A DNA stretch of 28,513 nucleotides, taken from JBBQIY01 sp964553035. GTDB lineage: Bacteria; Verrucomicrobiota; Kiritimatiellia; RFP12; UBA3636. Location of the stretch: assembly GCA_964553035.1 (NCBI GenBank), contig CAZKJH010000038.1, positions 1 through 28,513 of the forward strand, written 5' to 3'. Positions within the stretch are counted from its first letter, which is position 1, and each line of letters starts with the position of its first letter. Shown in pieces: positions 21,962-28,513 of the stretch. The notes beneath the pieces were generated by a model. It ran no database searches and was not told the origin of the DNA. It was given only the letters and a program-made list of their open reading frames with translations. The translations under genes and the position numbers were made by a program.

Positions 21962-22957
21962 ATGATCATCAAATCAAAGGCATACGCACGAGCTGCGCTC
22001 ATCGGGAATCCCTCGGACGGCTATTTCGGAAAAACCATCTCGTTTACGTTCGACAACTTCGCCGCAACCGTCATTCTCTATGAGTCACCGGAGCTTGAAA
22101 TTTTGCCGACGCGACGCGACGGCTCTGTTTTTGCAAGCATCGACGATCTCGCTCTTGACGTAGAGCTTTTCGGCTACTATGGTGGCGTCCGCCTGCTAAA
22201 GGCCGCAATCAAAAGTTTTCACGACTACACGCATGTTAATGGGATTGTGCTCGATGATCGCAATTTCACGATACGCTACGAATCCAACATACCCAACCTC
22301 GTGGGTCTCGCTGGTTCTAGTGCGATCATTACGGCATGCTACCGTGCCTTGATGACCTTCTATGGCGTAACAATTCCCAAACCTGAACTTGCGAACATCA
22401 TTCGTGACACTGAACAGTATGAGCTCGGCATTGCTGCGGGCCTTCAAGATCGTGTCATCCAAGTCTACGAAGGCCTCGTCTACATGGATTTCGAAAAAAG
22501 TCTCATCGAACGGCAGGGGTATGGCCGCTATGAATCGCTTGATCCCCTAAAACTCCCGCCAGTCTACATCGCCTATCGCACGGATCTCTCTGAGATTTCA
22601 GACGTCTTCCACAACAACATTAAAGCGCGTTTTAATGCAGGCGAAAAAACAATCGTCGATGCGATGAAGTTTTGGGCTGACATCACCGATGAGGCCCGTG
22701 AATGTCTTGAGAGCGGCAATGTAGTAAAACTCGCTTCTCTTATGGATGCCAATTTCGACCGTAGGGCCTCGATCTACAAACTTTCCGAAGGAAATTTACG
22801 CATGGTCCAAATCGCACGTAGTTGTGGGGCTAGTGCGAAGTTCACTGGGTCTGGTGGAGCAATCGTCGGCATCTACAAAGATCAGGCAATGTTCGAAAAA
22901 CTCTCAAGCGAACTGGAGAAAGTCTCCGTGCGCGTCATCAAACCCACTATCATCTAG
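21962..22957 (+). CDS. GHMP-family sugar kinase (glucuronokinase-like)
   Basis: ATP-dependent small-molecule kinase, most like glucuronokinase and related sugar-1-kinases; the substrate is not certain. In 331 residues the three GHMP motifs are visible: an N-terminal AYARAALIGNPSDGYFGKTI, the ATP loop PNLVGLAGSSAI (111-122), and the C-terminal AKFTGSGGAIVG. Asp163 in AAGLQDRVIQ is the likely catalytic base. Galactokinase is unlikely because its N-terminal GRxNxxGEHxDY motif is absent; mevalonate-type kinases are also less likely. It begins 18 nt after the hexokinase stop, which suggests co-expression and a sugar or uronic acid substrate. The ribosome binding site is poor, consistent with coupling to the upstream gene. 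Confidence 0.82.
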   Translation: MIIKSKAYARAALIGNPSDGYFGKTISFTFDNFAATVILYESPELEILPTRRDGSVFASIDDLALDVELFGYYGGVRLLKAAIKSFHDYTHVNGIVLDDRNFTIRYESNIPNLVGLAGSSAIITACYRALMTFYGVTIPKPELANIIRDTEQYELGIAAGLQDRVIQVYEGLVYMDFEKSLIERQGYGRYESLDPLKLPPVYIAYRTDLSEISDVFHNNIKARFNAGEKTIVDAMKFWADITDEARECLESGNVVKLASLMDANFDRRASIYKLSEGNLRMVQIARSCGASAKFTGSGGAIVGIYKDQAMFEKLSSELEKVSVRVIKPTII

Positions 22958-22985
22958 ACCAACGCCTAACTTAGGAGAAACTTAA

Positions 22986-23309
22986 ATGTCGTCAGAATTT
23001 GTCAAAGAACTCACCAGTGCAACATTCGATTCCGAAACCGCCAACGGCCTCGTGCTGATTGACTTCTGGGCGCCGTGGTGCGCACCATGCCGCATGATGG
23101 CACCGATTTTCGAAACCGTTGCGGAAAAGCTCAATGCCAAAGCCAAGTTTATCAAAGTCAACATCGATGAATCGCCAGATCTTCCGGCTCGTTTCGGCAT
23201 CCGCAACATTCCCACGCTACTTCTACTCAAGGATGGTGTCGAAGCCGATATCCATACTGGCGTTATGCGTGCCGACGACCTCATGGGCATGATCAACCGC
23301 AACGCCTAG
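22986..23309 (+). CDS. trxA: Thioredoxin
   Basis: Small cytosolic disulfide reductase of 107 residues with the full thioredoxin fold. The active site is WCAPC (Cys32, Cys35), with Ala in place of the usual Gly of WCGPC. This variant occurs in natural thioredoxins and may shift the redox potential slightly. The buried Asp (VLIDFWA) and the cis-proline stretch RNIPTLLLLKDG are present. TAGGAG lies about 9 nt before the ATG. It follows the GHMP kinase by 28 nt; a perfect inverted repeat separates it from pgi. It is a plausible electron donor for the peroxidase at 19817. Confidence 0.95.
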   Translation: MSSEFVKELTSATFDSETANGLVLIDFWAPWCAPCRMMAPIFETVAEKLNAKAKFIKVNIDESPDLPARFGIRNIPTLLLLKDGVEADIHTGVMRADDLMGMINRNA

Positions 23310-23337
23310 GGTACTTCTTGATTTGGACTGCGCAATA

Positions 23338-23365
23338 TGGTTAAATACCCAGCGGTATTTAACCA
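23338..23365. promoter_or_regulatory. Perfect 12-bp inverted repeat between trxA and pgi
   Basis: TGGTTAAATACC, a 4-nt loop CAGC and GGTATTTAACCA form a perfect 28-bp palindrome, ending 20 nt before the pgi start at 23386. No T-run follows, so it is not a classical terminator. It could be an operator, an mRNA processing or stability hairpin, or a weak terminator. Confidence 0.55.
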
Positions 23366-23385
23366 CCTATTTCGAGACCCCTACC

Positions 23386-25008
23386 ATGTTCACTGATTTA
23401 CCTGAATGGACAAAAGTCCGCGCTGAATTTGAAGCCTTTCGCAAAACATCCTTGCGTGAGGTTTTTGATGCCGACAAAAAACGCGCTAAATGCATGACCA
23501 TTGAAGCATCTGGGATCACGCTTGACTATTCCAAAAATCTCGTTTCCAAACAGATGGTTAAGGATCTCTGCGCCCTCGCCCGCGCCTGTGGCCTTAAGGA
23601 TGCCATCAAAGCCATGTACTCAGGCCAGCGCATTAACCAAACAGAGAACCGGCCTGTTCTCCATATTGCACTCCGCAACCGCTCGAATAAGCCGATCAAA
23701 GTCGATGGCAAGGACGTCATGCCCGATGTCAATGATGTGCTTGCTCGCATGGCTCAATTCGCCAACCGCGTGCGTTCCGACAAATGGCTCGGTTTTACAG
23801 GGAAACCGATCCGCAATATTGTCAACATCGGCATAGGCGGCTCCGATCTCGGGCCCGCAATGGCCGTTCAGGCGTTGCGACCATTCTCGGATCGCAAATT
23901 CCGATTTGGTTTTGTCTCGAATGTCGATGCCTCTCACTTTGTAGAAGAAACCTTCAGCATGGATCCTGAGGAAACGCTTTTTATCGTCGCCTCCAAAACA
24001 TTCACGACCGTGGAGACGATGACCAATGCGAAAACTGCACGAGCCTGGCTCCTCAAGTCACTCAAGGACAAGAAGGCTGTGGCCAACCACTTTGTAGCGG
24101 TTTCAACAAATGCCGAAGAGGTTGAAAAATTTGGAATCGACACGGCCAACATGTTCGGATTCTGGGATTGGGTTGGCGGTCGTTACTCGTTGCCCTCTGC
24201 AATTGGTCTCCCCCTGATGCTCGCCATCGGCCCGAAGCACTTTAACGCCATGCTAGACGGCTACTATGAAATGGATTGCCATTTCGCAGAAGCGCCGTTC
24301 GAAAAGAACATGCCCGTCATTATGGCGCTCTTGGGCATTGTTTACAACAATCTCTGTGATGCGCAATCCTACGCCATCCTCCCATACGACCAGTATCTGG
24401 CTCGTTTTGCTGCGTATTTGCAGCAACTTGATATGGAGAGCAACGGCAAGAGCACCGACAAGCAGGGCAACCGCGTCCATTACCAAACAGGACCCGTCAT
24501 CTGGGGAGAGCCTGGCACCAACGGACAACATGCCTTTTATCAGCTCATCCACCAAGGCATCAAACTTATTCCTGCCGACTTCATTGGCTTCTGCAAGTCG
24601 CATAACCCAATCGGCACACATCATGACAATCTCATGGCGAACTTTTTCGCTCAAACCGAGGCTCTCGCATTTGGCAAGACAGCAGAAGAAGTCCGCGCTG
24701 AGGGAACTCCCGACGATCTCGTGGCGTACAAGGTGTTCGAAGGTAATCGCCCCACGAATACGCTTCTTGCCGACAAGCTTACTCCTGCCATCCTAGGATC
24801 GCTCCTTGCCCTCTACGAGCACAAAGTCTTTACCCAAGGCGTGATCTGGAACATTTTCTCCTTCGATCAGTGGGGCGTTCAACTTGGCAAGGTTCTTGCC
24901 GCCAAAATTTCTCCAGAACTGACCATCAAAGCCCCACCTAAATTATCCCACGACTGCTCTACCAACGCACTCATTACGAAGTATCGGAAAGTCAACGGCC
25001 GAGTATAA
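23386..25008 (+). CDS. pgi: Glucose-6-phosphate isomerase
   Basis: Interconverts glucose 6-phosphate and fructose 6-phosphate in glycolysis and gluconeogenesis; cytosolic. The frame is open from TTG 23323, but the ATG at 23386 gives a 540-residue protein beginning MFTDLPEWTKVRAEFEAF. That start aligns with the known N-terminus of this family (E. coli has 549), and it leaves the palindrome at 23338-23365 outside the gene. Signatures are NIGIGGSDLGPAM, GGRYSLPSAIGLP, catalytic Glu in MESNGKS, His in GTNGQHAFYQLIHQG and Lys in FDQWGVQLGK. All are intact. The E. coli-like long form differs from the short archaeal and Bacillus-type forms. It continues the hexokinase cluster. Confidence 0.96.
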   Translation: MFTDLPEWTKVRAEFEAFRKTSLREVFDADKKRAKCMTIEASGITLDYSKNLVSKQMVKDLCALARACGLKDAIKAMYSGQRINQTENRPVLHIALRNRSNKPIKVDGKDVMPDVNDVLARMAQFANRVRSDKWLGFTGKPIRNIVNIGIGGSDLGPAMAVQALRPFSDRKFRFGFVSNVDASHFVEETFSMDPEETLFIVASKTFTTVETMTNAKTARAWLLKSLKDKKAVANHFVAVSTNAEEVEKFGIDTANMFGFWDWVGGRYSLPSAIGLPLMLAIGPKHFNAMLDGYYEMDCHFAEAPFEKNMPVIMALLGIVYNNLCDAQSYAILPYDQYLARFAAYLQQLDMESNGKSTDKQGNRVHYQTGPVIWGEPGTNGQHAFYQLIHQGIKLIPADFIGFCKSHNPIGTHHDNLMANFFAQTEALAFGKTAEEVRAEGTPDDLVAYKVFEGNRPTNTLLADKLTPAILGSLLALYEHKVFTQGVIWNIFSFDQWGVQLGKVLAAKISPELTIKAPPKLSHDCSTNALITKYRKVNGRV

Positions 25009-25043
25009 CCCAAAGGGAATCTCGCCCAACCCGAGGAATTCAC

Positions 25044-26039
25044 ATGCACGATCTCAGTATCGCAGTTGCAGTCTACAATGAAGAAGAAAGCTTGCCGCAT
25101 CTTTGTGCCAAGCTTCATGATGTGCTTTCTAAACTAGGCAAGAGCTACGAAATCGTACTCGTTGACGATGGCAGCTCCGATAGTTCATGGAAAGTTATGA
25201 ACGAGCAGGCGCAAACTTATCCCAACCTGAAACTCATTAAATTCCGTCGCAATTACGGTCAGACAGCCGCGATGAGTGCGGGAATTAACGAGTCCGATGG
25301 TGCCATACTTATTACACTCGATGCAGATCTGCAAAACGACCCTGCCGACATTCCAGCCTTGCTCGCCAAGATCGATGAAGGTTACGACGTCGTCAGTGGC
25401 TGGCGAAAAAATCGGCAGGATGCTTTTATCAATCGCAAGCTTCCGTCGATGCTGGCCAACCGTCTCATTGGGAAACTGACTGGAGTCCAGCTTCACGACT
25501 ACGGCTGTTCGCTCAAAGCCTATAAGCGCGAAATCATCGGCCACGTGAAGTTATACGGCGAAATGCACCGCTTTATTCCTGCACTGTGTCGCTGGGTTGG
25601 GGCAACCATCACAGAAATCCCAGTCCATCACCACGCTCGCCAATTCGGAACCACCAAATACGGGATTTCTCGTACCCTACGTGTTGTCCTCGATCTCATA
25701 ACCGTCAAATTCTTGCTGTCTTACAGTACACGGCCGATCCAGGTGTTCGGCAAAATTGGACTTTACTTCGGCGCGTTTGCGATGCTGTTCTTCGGCATTG
25801 TGGGTCTCGAGGCTCTGCTCGGTGCCTGCGGTATGATGAGTACCCCTTGGTGGGGCGAACAATTGCTGGTCAAACGCCCTTTCTGGGTAATCGCCCCCCT
25901 CATGTTTTTGGGATTCTCCCTCCAATTCATCGTGCTAGGCCTTCTGGCTGAACTCACAACCAGAACCTACCACGAGTCACAAAATAAGACAATCTACGAC
26001 ATTAAGACTACGGCAAAATCTCCGTCATTCGCCGACTAG
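25044..26039 (+). CDS. GT2-family polyprenyl-phosphate glycosyltransferase (DPM1/GtrB/ArnC-like)
   Basis: Likely transfers a sugar from a nucleotide donor to undecaprenyl phosphate at the inner membrane, supplying lipid-linked sugar for envelope glycans. The 331-residue protein has the GT-A domain with IAVAVYNEEESLP at the N-terminus, VLVDDGSSD near 38-46, and the metal-binding DAD at 93-95 (TLDADLQNDP). The stretch DYGCSLKAYKREI near 152-164 is typical of this group. Two C-terminal helices (about 236-258 and 280-303) anchor it. GAGGAA precedes the ATG at a good distance. The donor and acceptor sugars cannot be read from sequence. It follows pgi by 35 nt and precedes ptsP by 43 nt. Confidence 0.88.
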   Translation: MHDLSIAVAVYNEEESLPHLCAKLHDVLSKLGKSYEIVLVDDGSSDSSWKVMNEQAQTYPNLKLIKFRRNYGQTAAMSAGINESDGAILITLDADLQNDPADIPALLAKIDEGYDVVSGWRKNRQDAFINRKLPSMLANRLIGKLTGVQLHDYGCSLKAYKREIIGHVKLYGEMHRFIPALCRWVGATITEIPVHHHARQFGTTKYGISRTLRVVLDLITVKFLLSYSTRPIQVFGKIGLYFGAFAMLFFGIVGLEALLGACGMMSTPWWGEQLLVKRPFWVIAPLMFLGFSLQFIVLGLLAELTTRTYHESQNKTIYDIKTTAKSPSFAD

Positions 26040-26050
26040 AAGTCACTAAA

Positions 26051-26073
26051 CGGTAAAAATACGACAGTTACCG
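26051..26073. promoter_or_regulatory. Interrupted inverted repeat directly before ptsP
   Basis: CGGTAA (26051-26056) and TTACCG (26068-26073) are separated by 11 bp and end 9 nt before the ptsP ATG, in a leader with no visible Shine-Dalgarno sequence. This could be a dimeric regulator site. Chance occurrence is possible at this stem length. Confidence 0.3.
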
Positions 26074-26082
26074 CACAGCGGT

Positions 26083-28431
26083 ATGGAGTTGAAAGCAAAA
26101 ACACCCTCACTCACCGAACGACTTTTTCGGCAAACCAATAAAATTACAGAATCTCCAGCGGAATCGATAACTGCAGCCCAAGTCAGTGCATCTGAATCTG
26201 CGTATCGGGGATCTCGACAAATTTTAGAAAATGCCGTTGGCCTTTTCTCGGACACCTACACGTGCGACGCCTGTTGCTTGTATTTGTACGACGATTCCTC
26301 GCGCCTCATCACGCTGAAAGCGGCGCGCGGCTACGCGATGTTCGGCAAAGCCTCCATTGTTCTCAAAATCGGTGAAGGACTCGTAGGGCGTGCCCTCGCT
26401 GAGAGAAGACCCATCTACACCGAGATGGCATCGACCATGCAAGGCTATGTTCGGCACCACAATTTCCCCGATGATGAACTCCAGACGTTCCTTGGCATTC
26501 CATTGCTTTGTGGCAAAGAAAGGGTTGGAGCAATTGTGCTACAGAGAAAAACGGGGATGCCATTTCTTGCCGATGAGATCAGTGCAATACGTTTGAAGGC
26601 TGCCGAGCTTGCTAACTCCATCCAAAATGCCAATGCACTTTTGCAGGCTGAGTACAGTGTTGGCAAGGCGAACTCTCAGGAAAAACTTGTGATCACCGAG
26701 GAAATAACATTCTCGGGAAAATCTGCATCCCTTGGCTGGGCGATGGCATCGGTAAAGGCATTCTCCGAGACCAGTGTCAGCGCACTCTTTTCTGACTGGG
26801 TAACGACCTACCCACCTGCGAAACGCTCTCTGGACGATGCGGTGCTTCTGGTCGAAAAAAGGCTCAATGCTATCACAAAATCCCTCGACGAGCGACTCCC
26901 AGAAGCCGCATCCATGATTTTCGAATCTGCTATCATGATCATGCATGATGACAACTACATTGGAAAAATCAAAAAGCTTGTCGAATCGGGAAAACCCTTG
27001 ACGGAGGCGATCGTCAGCATCAGCTCCGAATTCATTTCTTTCTTCAAGAAAAGTAGCGTCGAGTACATCAAAGAAAAAGCACATGATGTCGAAGACCTAT
27101 CCTTACGTCTTCTCGAGTGCGTCACGCTCATTTCACCTGAAGACAACAGCGACACCACGCCCCACGTGATCGTGGCCGAAAAGCTTCTCCCTTCTGATGT
27201 CATCCACATCGCACAAGGCAACGTTCAGGGTATCGTGCTTGTTGCAGGCGGTAGCACTGCGCACGTTACTCTCCTCGTGCGCTCCCTCAAGATCCCGATG
27301 ATCATCGTGCCCGAGCGTGACCTACTCCGTCTCCCCGACAACGAGATGATCATCATCGATTGCGCGAACGATGTGGTCATCGTCCACCCAGACGCTAAAA
27401 CCCGGAAAAAATTTGAAGCACGTCGCCACGAAGAAAAGAGAGAATGCGTCTCCGTTCGTAACCTTCAAAAAGAAACGTTCACGCGGGATGGCGTTAAAAT
27501 CGCGCTTCATGCCAACATCAACATTATTGCAGACATTGATTCAGCTATTAATGCGAACGCAGAAGGAATTGGACTCTACCGAACTGAATTCCCCTTCATT
27601 ATGCGTCAGACGCTTCCAAGCGAAATTGAACAACAAAAAATTTATTCCCGTATTCTGGAGCGTATGCCAGATAAACCTGTTGTGTTCCGGACGCTCGATG
27701 CCGGTGGCGACAAGGTCATTCCGTATCTATTCAAAACCAAAGAAGAAAACCCTGCGCTGGGTCTGCGCTCAATCCGATTTTCGCTCAAATATCCGTTTAT
27801 TCTCGATCAACAACTGCGCGCCATTCTACGCGCCGTACAAACAAATCAGCGGCACGACGTCAGCATCATGTTCCCCATGATCTCCTCAATTGAGGAATTT
27901 GAAACGGCACGTGATCATGTGCTGTCTTGCATGGAAAGCGTTCATGCTGAACTGGGAGACTCCGAGATCATCCAACCGTTGATCGGCACGATGATCGAAG
28001 TCCCATCCGTTCTCGCTATCCTTGACACGCTCGCTGAGGCATCGGATTTCTTCTCGATCGGTACGAATGACTTCATTCAATATGTTCTCGCTGTCGACCG
28101 GACCAATGCAAGTGTTGGCGACCAATATGTTTCACACCATCCCGCCGTGTTGCGAGGTCTCAAGGTCATCGCCAATACGGCGATTTCTCATAATACCCCC
28201 TTCTCGATCTGTGGGGAAATGGGCAGGGATCCCCGCTACATCCCTTTTTTGATTGGAATCGGCTTCCGTTCGCTGAGCCTCGAACCGATGCAAATTGCCT
28301 CAACACAGCAACTCATCTCACGCTTTTCAGTCGAACAGTGCACCGTTTATGCCGATAAGCTGCTATCGATGAACTACATCGCCGACATCGAAAAGAGCAT
28401 CGACGAATTCGCATCCGCCGTATTCGAATAG
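26083..28431 (+). CDS. ptsP: PtsP-like GAF-enzyme I phosphotransferase (EI-Ntr)
   Basis: Takes phosphate from phosphoenolpyruvate and passes it to an HPr-like protein, starting a PTS relay; the GAF domain makes it a regulatory form. The 782-residue protein has a GAF domain at about 40-190 and a linker and HPr-binding region to about 360. The phosphohistidine domain has GGSTAH (His394, usually GGxTSH), and the PEP-binding barrel shows YRTEFPFIMR, FRTLDAGGDK, ENPALGLRSIR, IEVPSV, SIGTNDFIQYVLAVDR and SICGEMGRD (Cys710). All catalytic residues are present. No HPr gene is in the window. The only possible downstream acceptor domain seen is the HTH-EIIA protein at 1229. There is no clear ribosome binding site before the ATG at 26083. 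Confidence 0.92.
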   Translation: MELKAKTPSLTERLFRQTNKITESPAESITAAQVSASESAYRGSRQILENAVGLFSDTYTCDACCLYLYDDSSRLITLKAARGYAMFGKASIVLKIGEGLVGRALAERRPIYTEMASTMQGYVRHHNFPDDELQTFLGIPLLCGKERVGAIVLQRKTGMPFLADEISAIRLKAAELANSIQNANALLQAEYSVGKANSQEKLVITEEITFSGKSASLGWAMASVKAFSETSVSALFSDWVTTYPPAKRSLDDAVLLVEKRLNAITKSLDERLPEAASMIFESAIMIMHDDNYIGKIKKLVESGKPLTEAIVSISSEFISFFKKSSVEYIKEKAHDVEDLSLRLLECVTLISPEDNSDTTPHVIVAEKLLPSDVIHIAQGNVQGIVLVAGGSTAHVTLLVRSLKIPMIIVPERDLLRLPDNEMIIIDCANDVVIVHPDAKTRKKFEARRHEEKRECVSVRNLQKETFTRDGVKIALHANINIIADIDSAINANAEGIGLYRTEFPFIMRQTLPSEIEQQKIYSRILERMPDKPVVFRTLDAGGDKVIPYLFKTKEENPALGLRSIRFSLKYPFILDQQLRAILRAVQTNQRHDVSIMFPMISSIEEFETARDHVLSCMESVHAELGDSEIIQPLIGTMIEVPSVLAILDTLAEASDFFSIGTNDFIQYVLAVDRTNASVGDQYVSHHPAVLRGLKVIANTAISHNTPFSICGEMGRDPRYIPFLIGIGFRSLSLEPMQIASTQQLISRFSVEQCTVYADKLLSMNYIADIEKSIDEFASAVFE

Positions 28432-28470
28432 CAGACCGGACTGAACAACTCTAGATGTCCCACGGCGTTT

Positions 28471-28513
28471 TCATTTGGCCTTCCTTCGACGCATAATCAG
28501 GCCGAGAGTCGTC
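28471..28513 (-). CDS. 3' end of a minus-strand gene with a basic, PEP-CTERM-like C-terminal tail (partial)
   Basis: Only 14 codons are inside the window. Read from the edge, they give TTLGLIMRRRKAK and then a TGA stop. A hydrophobic stretch ending in an Arg/Lys cluster at the extreme C-terminus is typical of exported proteins with a PEP-CTERM-type sorting signal. The PEP motif itself would lie outside the window, so this is a guess; a membrane protein ending in a basic tail, or a chance frame, are alternatives. Confidence 0.35.
   Translation of the reverse strand, partial: TTLGLIMRRRKAK

Noticed and set aside
22986..23309. Thioredoxin with altered active site (CAPC) as a novel oxidoreductase
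   Set aside because: The rest of the protein is ordinary thioredoxin, and this substitution is seen in natural thioredoxins, so a new function is not supported.
23323..23385. TTG start at 23323 for pgi
   Set aside because: It would make the perfect inverted repeat part of the coding region and add 21 residues with no family similarity.

Overview
This window looks like chromosomal DNA of a Gram-negative-type, probably anaerobic or fermentative bacterium. A eukaryote-type hexokinase, a PTS-type phosphorelay (GAF-enzyme I and an HTH-EIIA fusion), a hydrogenase-4-like membrane complex and a possible PEP-CTERM-like protein tail together suggest the PVC group (Kiritimatiellota, Lentisphaerota or Verrucomicrobiota). 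That placement is an inference and not a proof. No rRNA, tRNA, CRISPR array or intact insertion sequence was seen.

Region 1 (1-1228): a 12-bp tandem repeat at the window edge, nadA (quinolinate synthase), then a promoter and a small palindrome. Region 2 (1229-9723): an HTH-EIIA fusion protein, an in-frame remnant of a second hyfB-like gene, and a tightly overlapping six-gene operon (hyfB-C-E-F-G and a fused hyfH/hyfI). This encodes a complex related to both respiratory complex I and group 4 [NiFe] hydrogenases. The HyfG-like large subunit has lost all four nickel-binding cysteines, while the FeS relay and two antiporter-like pumps are intact. It therefore fits the energy-converting hydrogenase-related (Ehr) type, whose redox substrate is not established. 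This operon and the housekeeping genes further on appear to differ in leucine codon choice. Region 3 (9724-12289): a truncated HEPN-like fragment that stops at the end of the hyf operon, an intact AbiEi/AbiEii toxin-antitoxin pair on the minus strand with its own promoter, and about 0.7 kb of repeat-bearing DNA with one possible small membrane protein.

Region 4 (12290-18388): a probable operon of aconitase, a THUMP-domain rRNA methyltransferase, a class B penicillin-binding protein and its SEDS glycosyltransferase partner. Region 5 (18389-20644): a MoxR ATPase with its own promoter, then a repeat-rich gap in which two clusters of the 12-bp repeat bracket a predicted branched RNA fold, then a glutathione peroxidase on the minus strand. 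Region 6 (20645-28431): hexokinase, a GHMP sugar kinase, thioredoxin, glucose-6-phosphate isomerase, a polyprenyl-phosphate type glycosyltransferase and a PtsP-like GAF-enzyme I, all on the plus strand with short gaps. This is a sugar-phosphate entry cluster that ends in a phosphorelay protein. The last 43 bases hold the 3' end of a minus-strand gene with a basic C-terminal tail.

Two short intergenic repeat families recur: a 12-bp unit (consensus A[AG]C[TG]TTGTC[GA][CT]G) in three clusters, and a 7-bp unit beginning AGT in three clusters. The most interesting items are the cysteine-less hydrogenase-like complex headed by an HTH-EIIA protein, the hyfB remnant beside it, and the repeat-bracketed structured element after moxR.
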